Positions 1 to 16,500 of a stretch of 64,000 bases of DNA are shown here, in pieces (the stretch's first letter is position 1; every line of letters starts with the position of its first letter). The notes beneath the pieces are model-generated. The model worked only from the letters and a program-made list of their open reading frames with translations, was not told where the DNA came from and made no database searches. Made by a program: the position numbers and the translations under genes. Source of the DNA: Rhabdornis inornatus (lineage: Eukaryota; Chordata; Aves; Passeriformes; Rhabdornithidae); contig VWZS01004498.1 of NCBI GenBank assembly GCA_013397075.1, positions 700,695-764,694 on the forward strand, read 5' to 3'.

Positions 1-3000
1 TGAGAGGTGTACAAGGCACAGGAAGGCTTTTAGTGGTTTGTTCTGGCTTTGGCTCGGAGCAGCCAGAGAAATGCCTTCTAGGTTTGGTTAATGCTTTCAT
101 AAGCTTTCACACAGTATGTGGCTGTGGACTGTTGTGGAGATTTGTATAAGCTGGTGATGAGACAGGTAGAAGATGGACTAGGATACACTGCAGAGCAAAA
201 TCAGGTGTGGAAGATTAAATACTCTGACCTCCTCCAACGACCGTATCTGCCCACCAGAGCCATTTTTAACACATTTATCCAGTGAGAAGCATTTCAGAGG
301 CAGAAAAACACAGCTTGATTCTCACATATGATAACTGGCTTGTAAACTGGAGACACCTGGTGTGAAACTCATCACAGGAAAGTAAAAATGCAATTAATAC
401 CACTGCTTTTTTAGCAAGCACAGCCAATATCCTAAGTATAACACTATCTCAACTGTATCAGAAGAGTTTGTCACATTATCACCTTATCTACAATTCAGAG
501 GTCACCTCCTCTACTTTAAATGCACAAGGAAGTTTTAGAAGAGCTTAAATTTTCCTTAATATAGTTTAATTTGCCTTGAGAAACAACATGGGGAAGAAAG
601 GTGAAGGGGAAAAAAATCCATCTTGCTTCATTAAAAAATACTGGAACAAGTAGATAGTAGAAATTACTACAAGCACGCTACCACATTCTGATGACATTTG
701 CTGATATAAGTTACACCCCTGGGTAAGCACAAAACGTTGAAGACAGACTTAAACCTTGTGATGTTGCAACTGTGAAAATCTGTGTCATACTACTTAAAAA
801 CTATTTTTATTTCTGTAAAGACTAAGGAGTGAATTTACAAATTCAGTTAAAACCCACACAAACAGAAATGTGCATGAAGTGCTCCAAGGTTGTCAAACAC
901 CAAAAAAGTGCAAAATATCAATGCTAGGAATAGATTTTTTGGGGTTTTTGAAGTCGAAATGTAATGAGCCAAATTTTGTTTTCAGTTGTACAACCCTACA
1001 CTGCTTATGTGGTACAGTAATTTATGCTCAATGATAGACATCTTAAGACCTAAAGTGCACACATTACATTACACAAATCCATCAAATTTTGCTGAGTGCA
1101 AAGTGGCAGTTACAAAAATAGTATCATTGCTGTAGGTGTTAGCAGACATAGACTTACAAAAATAGTACAAATCTACACTGGAAAAGGCTATTTGATCTTA
1201 TTTCCATTTCATTATTTGCCCTTCCAAGGCCCTTTTTCTCCCTAAAATAAGGCTGCTTTGATGGACCTAAGAAGCTATCCTCACCTGAGTCAAAGAAGTT
1301 TCTCCTGGGATACTTTGAACAGTTACTGCATCATTTAAATTATAATTTCATCAAGAGAAAAGCTTCCAAATACAAGAGGGTTAGGTTCAAGTCAATAGAT
1401 TTGGGAGTGTTTGGAAGAAGGTTAAATGACATCCTGCAGGAAGACATCCCGGGTGGGTCTAATCCTGTGCAAACAGAATAGAGCAGGCCAGCTTGAAAAG
1501 CAGCACCTGTGCCTTGCAGGTGACCAGACCAGTGCCGACACTTAAGGATAAAACAATTCTTTCTCACAACCCAAAGAGGTGCCCACTTTGTTTTGTGAGC
1601 GAACAAGTCACGATTTCAGGCCTGCTGTTATCTAATGTATCCATTTTTCTCTAAGCTATCCACGAAACACCATAATATGTAGGTTAGAGCTGTGTAACAG
1701 GCAAGGCTATAATTAAAGAAGCCACTCAAAAACAGAAGTTTTATAAAAGAAACCCTTCCAGTAATTGAGAATTGAATTTTGATGGCTTATTCCCACTACT
1801 GCAGAACTACACAGTCACATTTTTCTTTTGAAATGCTGCCCTTCTTCCTTGGCAAATATTTTACAACATCTTCCTTTCTAACCTGCATCTGTGTTTGCAC
1901 TGGTTTCCCTCCCTCCTTCTGCATCACCACTAAAGCGGTCATCAGGAGAAACATCCTCACTGCTCTCAATGTAAGTGCCTGGCAGGCAATTATTGCAGCA
2001 GAATGTTGCACACTGAGTTTTATGGTAAGCTGTAACAGCAGCGACAATACTTTAAAAGTAATGTAGCTGCAAAAAATAGTTATGCAGAGACTAGTAAATA
2101 TTCCTGACATTACTGCCAGATTCTACTATGGAGAATTTCACATAAGCCACAGTAGTAGGGCCCAAGCTGAAATGTCACAGTGGCTTCTCTTTGTTTTTTC
2201 CTAAGGACGGCACACACTGTTTAGCAGATACAACAGAATCAAAATTTACAAACACCGATTTTTGCTCTCAGGTACAAGAATAAGTCCATCAAAGTTAATG
2301 AGGCTTCATGGATTCACATCAACATAACTGAAAATTAGCTTCTAGATCACAATATCTGATAATAGATGCAAAGGTCTGATTGCAGTTTACTTTGTGAGAG
2401 TGAATTATATACACATGCACATACACGTGAGGGAGGAAAAAAAGAACATTTATACAAATCACCTGCTAACAGGGGTTATCTGGGTTCTGCTGCTATTCAG
2501 TTTTTAAACTATATATTTAACTAACCCCTCCCTTCCCCCCCCAGCTTCTCTCTTCCTAGAAACCTATTTCTGACTTCCCACAATGCTGCCTTGAAAAAGG
2601 CTGTAAATTAGAAACACAGCAAACCCCTTCACTACAACAGTAAGAAAGAATGGATGTATAGAATAGCAAATTTGGAAGTACAAGCATATGCACATGACTG
2701 ACAATTAAAGGGGTAAGGGAAATGACAAAAACACAAAAGAAAAATTTGAAGTACATTAATGGCATTGAAGTTTCTCCCAGTGTTTCCAGATCTTAAATTT
2801 ATCAAGCCATAGTTTCTGTAATCAGGCACTAGGAATTATAAATAGAATCAAAAAATAGTAATAATCTCAATTAGTTTGGAAAGTTTAGTTCCAAATTTCA
2901 TCAAAGCAGAAATAAGTCAGCGCACTTGAAACAAAAACATATCTTTCTACATACAAATATGCTCAGCCTGGTAAATATATTTTTTTGTTGTTTGTTTGTT

Positions 3001-3057
3001 TTTTGTTCTTTTACAGGATTTAAACAGACCAAACTGACAGGATTCTTGTTCTAAAAC
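1..3057 (-). other. Left flank: downstream of the beta poly-A signal, probably intron of the alpha transcript
   Basis: AT-rich DNA. I looked on the minus strand for the SAM-domain exon of ZAKalpha and did not find it. A T/G-rich simple run lies at about 2980-3010. The short ORFs here resemble no known protein. Confidence 0.7.
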
Positions 3058-3063
3058 TTTATT
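3058..3063 (-). terminator. Polyadenylation signal AATAAA of the beta transcript
   Basis: The minus strand reads AATAAA 46 nt after the beta stop codon. A T/G-rich stretch (TGTCAGTTTGGTCTGTTT on the minus strand) follows within about 40 nt, as expected for a downstream cleavage element. Cleavage is expected roughly at 3035-3048. Longer 3'UTR forms reaching further left cannot be excluded. Confidence 0.7.
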
Positions 3064-3109
3064 GTTTTACTTTGCTAAAACGATTTCAGGGTTAATTCTA
3101 CAACTTATT

Positions 3110-3478
3110 TCATTCGCTGCTATCATCTGTATCATCAAAATCATCATCATCATCATCGTCATCCGACCAGTCGAATTCACTGAAACCCAAAGCCATGTTG
3201 ATTTTCTTCCCTTTTCTCATAGAGGTGGTTTTAGAAGAATTCTTTTTGGCTTGCATGTTTATCTGCATTCCAGAATGCAGGACAGATCCTGCTTGGTTCA
3301 GAGAGAAGATATCCCCAAAGCCCGTCATCATCAAGGCCTTCAGACTTTGGTTCATGCCAGCTACCTCCCCGTTACTTGTTGCTGTGATCTGACATGACAT
3401 CTCTGCACTGTTTGACTCCTCTGTTTTAGATTCAAAGTAAGACTCCTGAGACATTCTTGCAGCAAGAGGTAAGAAAAA
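3110..3478 (-). CDS. MAP3K20: MAP3K20 beta-isoform terminal coding exon (residues 330-451, stop TGA)
   Basis: The acceptor is a pyrimidine-rich stretch ending TTTAAATAG just after 3478, followed in phase 0 by FFLPLAARMSQESYFESKTE. The frame then runs through EESNSAEMSCQITATSNGE and SGMQINMQAKKNSSKTT to an acidic end, DWSDDDDDDDDFDDTDDSSE, and stops at TGA 3112-3110. This is the ZAKbeta-specific tail, with no SAM domain. The exon's first internal ATG (3454) is not a start: upstream residues FFLPLAAR are in frame and match the mammalian beta form (LLPLAAR). The acidic tail is built on a GAT/GAC codon run (forward strand about 3126-3165), so its length may vary between individuals or species. 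Beta isoform roles in muscle and compression sensing are known from mammals; function here is inferred. Confidence 0.95.
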   Translation of the reverse strand, partial: FFLPLAARMSQESYFESKTEESNSAEMSCQITATSNGEVAGMNQSLKALMMTGFGDIFSLNQAGSVLHSGMQINMQAKKNSSKTTSMRKGKKINMALGFSEFDWSDDDDDDDDFDDTDDSSE

Positions 3479-7856
<4,378 letters not shown>

Positions 7857-10800
7857 TCATAATTCCCACTTGAATGTTAATTAAATGTGAAAGGCTGAAA
7901 AGTACAATACTAACTCAAGCAGTTCATTTAATTACCAAATGCAAAGTCTTTCACAGCTTTAGGAACAAATGGTAATGTTTATACTTCAGAACAACTATAA
8001 TACCTTCAGTTAAAGAAAAATAACATTTAGAAGAGTAAAATACCATATAACAAAAACACTTTTAAAATGAAAATCCCTTCTTTTCCCCCAACATCATAAA
8101 ACATGATCTGATCCATAAAGAAACTGCATTAAGAACTGGTAGTGGGACAAGCATTAGCAACACAATACAGGCAGTCCAAGAAGCCCATCTGTCTAGGTTT
8201 ATAACTTGACTATAAACAGTATTTGGACTTACACTCAAAATGCACAGAAGCATTTTGTGGGGGAATGTTTTCCCCACTTGCCGTCCTGTTTTGTTAGGTG
8301 AATATACATGAGCAAAAATACAAACTGTGATAGGAGCCAGCCCTGCAAATGGTTACAAATACAAGCTTCTCAAGTTCGGAACAACTGTGAAAAGGATGTG
8401 ATTCACTTTTCTCCCCTTCTTAGCACACATGCAAAGTTATGAAAAGTAGGAAGAGCAGGAAATGAAAGCAGTACTCTAAGAAAGCTGCAGATACCATCTT
8501 TATCTGGTTCCACTGCACATACCTCCTGTAACAAGATAGTTTCCTTTGACATACTTTCTGATGGACAGTATATTTTTAAACACATGAACTGAACTGCTCT
8601 TGGAAAAGAGTTTAACAAGTTCTGCACTACACAAATACACAGAAGGTGAACAACACTTCCGTCACCAGATTCAGACATATATTTCGCTTGTGGGGGAACC
8701 AAAGAAAAATCTCCAATTGGTATCAGAGGTTGCACTTGCATTTAACATTTCTGTGCCTGTTTGGGAGACTGTGCACTGCCTACCACCTGTACCCTGACAG
8801 TTGTGGGAAGTCAATCACAGTGTTTTGTTTTTCTCCTTGAAAAAGTGAGCTCCTAAGAAGACAAGAGATCCTAAAGACAGCTCCAAAGACAGCTATTTGG
8901 ACTCTGAAATGCCAAATATTCTGCTCCAACTCCCACATTATTTTTCTTGTCTTAATACAACGTGAACAAAATATGCTCCTTCTGATGTTTTCAAAAAGAA
9001 GGTAGAAGGACTAACAGAGTTAACTGTCATTTCTATTAGGGGTGGAGAAAGAGAATACTTGTTTCTGTAAATCTCCTGTCTTGGCATGAAATGATTAAAC
9101 TCTTCTCCAATAAAAGAGTTCAGCCTCTCAGTGTGGGAAAGCAGCACACCCAAAGAGTCTATTTAAGCAAATCAAATGATAGAAATATTTCACATTTTAT
9201 GGATTTCTTATTTTGATAAAGTATCTCTGTCAGAGAGCATTGCTTACAAAGAACAGTGAAAGGATTCAGAGCTAGAATAACCAGCAAATCCTACTGCAAA
9301 CTTTGCTACCATGCTTAATTCTACTGCAGAAATCAGCCACCTGGGGGCAAAGGCATTTATCACACTTGAGTCCTGCTGAGTGAGCTGTTCTATATGGTGG
9401 TCAGAGCAAATACCCCTCATAATTACCATGCTTCAGATTTCAAGAAAAATTCTCTATCACATTTAGGCATGCATAGATTAAGACTGATCCCTGTGCTGGG
9501 TAGAAAGTGGTCACACATCATAATAAAGAGACAAGGAAACAAACTAAAAGGCACTGGACCGAAAGTCAGAAAGTGACTCCTCCCCAGACACCCATATCCC
9601 TCATATGTCACGTGCAACACATACTATGTTATCTACTGTGGAAACAGCAGTTTGAGGACAGTTGCAAGCACTGCTTTTCTTAGTTTGTCTCTCATCATCG
9701 CTGCTACTTACACACAACTCTATAATTTTTTAAATATGTAAATTACATTCTCTTTTAAAATAGTATTATGCACTAGGGGAGTCCTGGTAACAATAGTTTT
9801 CTCTCTGTCAAAAGTCTGTTTTGTACTGTAATTATCTCTCTTCATTAGACAGAAACTTCTCTTATAATAAAAGGTTAGTCTGCAAAAACAGTTACATTCT
9901 GAAAAATAATTCCACTGCATAATGAAACTGTGTAATTAAAGAGAAAGCTACTGTACATTGCCCAGTTAATGAGTCTTACTCCATAAATGAAGCAGCTTGA
10001 AACATTATACATTGTAGGGCATGTGGATTTGTTTGCTTCTGTAGTGTGAGTTTACTGGCTCTTCTAGAAAAAATTCAATCTGTAACACTGAAGAACAAAT
10101 ACTGCATTACTAGAAACTATAATGATAAGCATTTGCAGATTAAAAACAATGACTGGCATTTCCTTATATGTCTTGAATTGCTACTAATACACTAATATAA
10201 GTATCACTAATAAACTATTTTAATCATTGCAGCAGTCACTCGTGGGGAGAGGATGGAAGCAAAGATGCAGTTAGTATATATGACTAAATGCAAATAAATG
10301 TGATCTCTCACTGAACTAGAACATCATTATTTCTACAGTAATTTTTTCTGACTGTGACTTTTTCATACAAGTTACTTGAAAAAGGGCTCCAAAAAGATCA
10401 TAGAGTATGAACTTAAACATAGGGCAGACCTATGAAACTCAGGTATAAGGCAGTGCCCCCTTTTTATTAATAATAAAAATGCGCCAAATACGTGGAACAG
10501 TTAGGAAAGAAGACACTGAATTATTTTAAGGAAAAACAGAATGAGCAGATCAAAATATTAATATTAATATAAAAATTAAGACCAGAAAATGCTGCAAATA
10601 GGACCACATTATATAGGTAAGTCAAAACATCATCTGTGTTATCAACTCCAGCAGTCATGTATAGACTCAGCCCACTCTCAGTTTTCATGCCAGCCACTCA
10701 GTGATACTGCAGACTCCAGTTACTTGCTGTTATAGCTACAATTTTGGCATGTCTATAGAAAAAGAACCTCAGCTTGCTTTTTTTTAGGAGTGGGGAAAAA

Positions 10801-11929
10801 CGCAATCCAGCTTGTCTGAGCTTTGATTTGCTTTGGTAAGCACAGTATCCTTGTGAAAGTGCCATATCTGTATCATTAATTCAGACATCCCTCAAAGGAA
10901 CAAGTAACAATTTTTGCTTTTCCCAAGCCCACCCTTCTCCAGGGCTCTGATATCCAGGCTTCATTAAAATTCCCTGTTTTGTGGTAATACATCTCATTCT
11001 TTCTCTGCTGCTGGTTCCACTATCTCTTTGCAAATCACTATGGGATAAAATAACGATGGAAAAAAAATCATCAATAAAAGCAAAGATTTTTCAATGCAGA
11101 AGTGAAAATACATTAAACTTCCGTGCAACTGTTTTTAGTAACAAACTTAGCCTCTTTTAGTTTATCCTTTGGGATCACTTTATGCATCTTTCACCTACTT
11201 CAAGTGGCAAATTTTTTGCATACTTTCTGTTTATTTGGCTAAACATTCATGAAAGCTTCCATACAGACACAGCTTTCGCATCAGGGCAGGAAGCTGTTAC
11301 CAGAATTTTGATAGGAGAGCACCCCTCCAGCTTCCAAGCAAGTGCCCACGTGATTTGTGCTCTTTATGAACACTGTGTTTTCATATTGGCTCAATTAAAA
11401 AATCACCTTTGCTTTCAGGCAAATCATGTCCCATCACCAATTTTTATTTTATCTAATATTTCCTTGTCTCCAAGTCATTTATTCTTCCAGAAAAAACGCC
11501 ACATTTATTTTTAACACAAGCCTCCACGGTAAGAAGTTTTTTTCATTATTTGATAGTACCAAAGAGCTTTTTGTTGCTGCATGGCTTTTCATTAACATCT
11601 TTTCAGACATTCCTCATCTGAGACATCCAGGTGTATCAAAACAAAATTTGCAAGAAATACTTGAGTCACACTTTAAGAAATAAACAGGTTAAGTAAAACA
11701 ATGTGTGTTACCAAATGTCAGCTAGTACAGCTTTTATTTTGCTATATTGGCAAGATTTAAGTAGTTATTTGCTTTTCCTAAAGGCACTTGAATATTTCTC
11801 ATGATGCCTTAAGTTTTAGCTTTTTTATTTTTCAGATACTGTACTGCCTTAATGTGCGACTCTGAACTTTCATATAAAGTGTTAGCAAGTTCTCCTCACA
11901 GTTTAGTTAAATAAAACAATCTTTTTCCA

Positions 11930-12236
11930 GGCTGACAACCAAGGACACCGTTACAGCTTCGGGTCCAAAAAGTATAAACAACAGCAAAGCAATCTATGGG
12001 ACTTCATAACCTGAAGCTGTAATTGGACAACTAACCCCAATGTGTGGATGGATCAAAACTTATAAAAATGTGAAAAATGTGACCAGGATCCATCTTTCAT
12101 CCATCTTGGGTACAGCCATAGCCAGGCTCTTGTACTGCCCAGGGTGTATCCTTTGAGGGGGTTTTAATAAATACCTACTTTATTCATTTAACACTGTCTA
12201 GCCTCTGCTTCAGGTAGCCTCTTCAGGCATCACTCA
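11930..12236 (+). mobile_element. Endogenous retrovirus LTR (ERVL-like, songbird type), solo or partial
   Basis: The end of the segment has the order expected of an LTR: GGTTTTAATAAATACC (poly-A signal), CTGTCTAGCCTCTGCTTCAG and a terminal AGGCATCA ending in CA. Upstream parts such as GTAATTGGACAACTAACCCC and GTGTGGATGGATCAAAACTT resemble passerine ERVL-type LTRs as I remember them. No primer-binding site or gag-pol sequence follows, so this looks like a solo or truncated LTR. The left end is uncertain and no clear target-site duplication was found. It lies antisense to MAP3K20. Confidence 0.75.
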
Positions 12237-12339
12237 TCTTTTAAATAAGTATTTTTGTGGTAAGAAACCCCTCACGAGGGTGTACTTTTTTTGCAACCCT
12301 CCTTGTTCTGTCAAACCCACCACATGATGCTCAGAGTCT

Positions 12340-12660
12340 GCATAAACAACGGTGGCCATGAAGTACTTTAGGTACCGCCATGAGCGCCAGGCCCCAGNTT
12401 TATACCCCGCCGCGTGACCGGGGGTGTCCCAGCAACAGCTCAGTTTTTCCACTCTCCCCGTTAAAAATCTACGTCTTGCCTTTCCTGGCAGGGTGGCGGA
12501 AGAAACGAGGGATTGCCGGGCTTGACACAAGCCCCATTTCCATGTGCTCTTCCCCATCCTCCACCCCGTCCCGCTTTCTTCGACGCAGGGAATCTTTCGG
12601 TATTTCTGCTCCCTGCTTATTTGGCATAGAGCCAACGCTTCTTAATATAGACTGAGACAC
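12340..12660. other. CpG-rich block of unknown origin beside the LTR, with one undetermined base
   Basis: This stretch has over fifteen CpG sites in about 300 bp, while all surrounding intron is CpG-poor. It contains an N at 12398. On the minus strand a TATAAA directly precedes the N within GGCGGGGTATAAA, and an open frame of 133 codons (12635-12234) crosses the block and runs into the LTR edge. I do not recognise the protein. It may be part of a recent retroelement insertion, a promoter-like segment or a misassembled join. Confidence 0.45.
12398..12398. other. Undetermined base (N) in the assembly
   Basis: The only ambiguous base in the window, located in a GC-rich stretch next to an LTR. 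Confidence 0.99.
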
Positions 12661-13479
12661 GATCATCTGCAAAAATCATCTCCTTGTGCAGATCTGTTTT
12701 CAATATTCCATCTCAAACAGAAGGCTGTACTGGGAAGCAGCAAGTTTTCTAACACACAAGTAAGCTTCAGGGATAGGTTTTTGAAATCTTGGCACATTCC
12801 AAAGAAGAGGCTGGAAGTTTTACTGTAAAACTGTAATGTAATAAAATTGTCTCAAGTCTCATCTCCATTTATAATCACTTGTGAACAACAATTACAATCA
12901 GCAATAGTTAAAATCATATGCTCAAGCAATGCCAGAACACTATGTAAAAACAGGACTGGCCTGGGCATATGCTGGATATGTGAACTCACAGTTGATACAA
13001 AGGAGAGAACACATAAAAAATAGCAGAATGCATACAAATAGAGGCTTGACTTGGAAGGGGTGGTTTTAGGCCCGTTTTCTTTTTTTTTTGTTTTAATACT
13101 AACATCACTGATACACTTTCTATGAAAATAGCATCAAACCTACAAGTTATCTGAGTTCTTTTGCCCCCACACTATCGACTGAAACCTTGTAATTGGTTTT
13201 AAGATGTCAATCACAAAACCATAAATATCATGATGCCTAAACCAGTGTAATAATAAATATAGGGTACAGCTAAGTGCATTGGCTCCTAATACAAGTTTCG
13301 CAACATTCTGAGCATTCCTGAAAAACAACAAGGTAAGTTGTGTTCTAAAAATACTTCAAGCACACATATTTTCTACCAGTACATCACTGGAGTCTGATGT
13401 CTTTCTGAAAAAAAAAAAACCACTCATACCATTTCAATGTAAAACCACATCACATCATCTTGGGAGGAAGGAAACTTAC

Positions 13480-13586
13480 CTCCACTCTGCCTTGTTATGC
13501 AGGAATGAGTTACACTGGTCTGGAAGGTTGCTGTCATTTGACATAGATTCCAGGATTGAAATAATCTGCTTGAAAGATGGTCTTTT
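13480..13586 (-). CDS. MAP3K20: MAP3K20 coding exon 9 (residues 249-284, end of kinase domain)
   Basis: This 107-nt exon has acceptor TTTTTTCTTCAG and donor GGAG followed by GTAAGTTTCC. It encodes KRPSFKQIISILESMSNDSN then LPDQCNSFLHNKAEW. It contains the KRPSF motif with the conserved subdomain-XI arginine and the last helix of the kinase, then the linker to the zipper. It enters in phase 0 and leaves in phase 2, with Arg284 split. Confidence 0.97.
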
Positions 13587-16500
13587 CTGAAGAAAAAAGA
13601 AAACCAAAACAGAGCATTTACATTCAAATAAAACTACTAAAACTATCTGCAGGAATTTTTCAACTGAAACCCCAAAATTTACAGGAATTGCCACACTTCT
13701 TTCTGACCACAGCATCCTTCAAGAGGACTGTAAGTCTGTAAATGGTTTCTTTTTATTCTTTCATTAAAGAGAAGTTTGTGAAGAGTCACATAGGCTAGTA
13801 GGACTCAAGCCTTTAGCTGTCTCCCATGTCTACCAGTAAAACAGTATTAAACAGTAGAATCATCAATAATCATCTAGATTCTTAATTTGAAAGAATAGTT
13901 TTTTCAAGCTAAGAGGGAAAATGCTTCCAAATAGAGAAGGCTGGACCATCAGCAACTGTTAATTATACAGATGGCCTTTTACAGGTATTAATATAAACTC
14001 TTTGCTGTGTGAACAAGCCATTTAGCTGCCTTTCAAAAACAGGTTTCTGGCTGCAATTCCCCTCTTGCAGAGGAGATACTTTCAGAAAAACGCTCACTTA
14101 GCTTCTTCAGGAGCAGCCAGGGAAGAAGTGAAGATTGAAGCTAGGGAAGGATGTCTTGCCTGGCAGCTGAGCTCACATTAGTGGACTCTGTGCTCTTCTG
14201 TCCTGGGCTCATCTACTGAACTTTCTGTTCCAAGGCTCTCCATCCAAGACCCCCTGTGCTCACAAGTCAGAAAGACCAGTGAAAACTTTTCTGTTTTTTT
14301 TTCCTTTTCCCTTAGTCCCAAGGGGAAGCTATGAAGTAGGATAATAACTGAAAACTGAAAACTGAAAAAGCCAGTTAAATGTGTTTCTTGAAAGAGCGCT
14401 GACTCTGTTAGTCTGTTTGACAGACCCCAGACAAGGTTGAGACAAAAGGTTGAAACAAAATGTAGATACATAATAAGGGGATGATGCACATTCTCTCTCT
14501 ACTGTGCCTTTAATTATACCATTTCTGCTAAAATTACAGATGCCGCAATTAAAACGTGCATTTTAATTTGGGAGCACAAAAACAATTAGGAACAATGCTG
14601 AGGTGTCTCTCTCAGGAAGATCCAAGTGATTTCCACATTATAAAAGACAGACAATTTCTTTATTTTAAATGTCAAACAGCATGAAAAAGTGTCAAATGCA
14701 TAACAAAAAAAGAGACAAGCTCTCTTATACTGTAATGCTGCACTATTCGGCTGTAACTGGAGGCTTTGTCTGTCGTTTTTTGGTCCACCTCCATGATTTC
14801 AGGCAATGGGCAGTTCAGTGAGCTACAGAGATTTTCTTTGCCACAGACATGCTTGCCTCAGCCACAAGTGCTTATGCAATTTGTTCCCCAGCCCAGCATG
14901 CAGAGAGAAGCACACTGGGCATGCAGAGCTTCACAGCAACAGGTACCTGTTAAGCAGCACATTGCTTGCACTGGTGACACAGTCCCTTGTACGGAAACCC
15001 AGCAGGGTCCCCCTGCCTTTACAGGGGGGCTGAGGAGGCAGCTGTCCTCCCATCCACGTGCATGATGTTGCTGGACTTGCCCCAGCTGAGCAGATTCTCT
15101 GAACACACCCTGGTAAGAGCCCAAACTTCCCTGGTCAGGAGTGGGCTGCACTGGGGGCACAGAGCACAAAATCCATCTGTGGCACCACCACTACCAACTC
15201 CAGTGCAGTTCTGGGGCAGAAGAACCTTTGACTAGTCTTCACACCCTTTTTGTTGCTACAGCTGCATCTCTTGTAACCACACCAGTGGATGTGAACTGTT
15301 AAGAGATTCAAGGGTCTCCCAAATGGTGAGGAAGCTGCCAGACAGGAGATAGTGGCTTCCTGCAATTTACCAGGGCACTGCAACTGCTACACATTCTCCA
15401 ACAGACTGGCAGGTACATAATGTGCCTATACGAAATAAATTCTATTTTCAGGAAGACACCAAGGGCAAACATTCCCATGCTGAGTTATCTACAATATTTT
15501 ATGGACTATTCAGGATCATTTACAAAACACGTCTATGAATTTTGCTTGCTCCTTCTTTCTCAGGTGTATACTGGGAAGTACAGGGCCGAGCTGACACTAA
15601 GTGAGCACAGTCAACTCTACTGTCAGGCTTGCCTGGAGCAACCAGAGTGGAGACAATGACAGAGAACAGGGCTTTTACTAGGGGCAGGCAAAAGGATCAA
15701 CCAGCTGATTTGGGAGAAGCAGCAATGATCACTTGGTGGTTTCTGCACTACAGGCAAAGGAGCTGCTGAGTTGGTGCAACTGGAGCTGGAACAAATGCAG
15801 AGTCTCACAGTACTGCCAAAGTACTGTACATTCTGGCTGTGCAAATTCTGTAAACAGCCAACAGTTACCCTGCCAGCTTTGCAGCTGCCAGATTTACAGG
15901 TAACAGCTTTGCATGGAGACAAACCTGACAGGAAGGCACAAGCCTACACTGTCACTGGGTTTTGTTTGTTTCTTGCCCCTAGGAAAGGATAATTTCAGAT
16001 TTAATAAATGCACTCTAAATGCAGAGTAGTACCTTGGTCAAAACTGGCAAGAAGTGATTTGTGAAACTGAGAGCCTGAGCTGAGAAACTTAAAAAAAAAA
16101 AAAGTCTTCTTTTCAGTGGATAACTGCTTAGCACTTTCTAGAAAGCCCTTATAAGGGATTCTTAAAATATCAAGGCATGAGTCGCCTTTGAAAACTGTTT
16201 CCCTTTATATCTGTGATGTCTCATACTGAAATCTTTAAAATATATGCCCCTCTAGAAATAATTCTGGCTAATGTTTTCATTGTTTCCTTCCACTCAGTAT
16301 TTCTTACTGAATAGGTCTGCATAAAACCAGGATATTTAATCGCTATGTCATTCAGTTTTTGTTTCTTCTCTGTTCCCAGATTTCTGATTTCCATTAAAAT
16401 ACTCCATAATTTATAAACATCTTTGATGTGGAGAGAAAATGAAGGAACACATGAAATGAGAAAGAATTATTCACCCACATCTCAAAAGCAAGTAACCCCC

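Noticed and set aside
1..3057. SAM-domain exon of the ZAK alpha isoform
   Set aside because: Searched for on the minus strand by its expected protein motifs and not found; it probably lies outside the window.
3110..3454. A separate 114-residue gene starting at the ATG at 3454
   Set aside because: Residues upstream of this ATG are in frame, match ZAKbeta and follow a proper acceptor, so it is the terminal exon of MAP3K20.
12234..12635. 133-codon minus-strand frame as a gene
   Set aside because: It contains an undetermined base and resembles no protein I know; kept only as part of the CpG-rich block finding.
14347..14372. Tandem AACTGAAA units
   Set aside because: Only about three short units; an ordinary simple repeat in an intron.
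14766..15235. Overlapping frames of 75-103 codons in both strands
   Set aside because: They coincide with a locally GC-richer patch, where stops are rarer, and none resembles a protein family.
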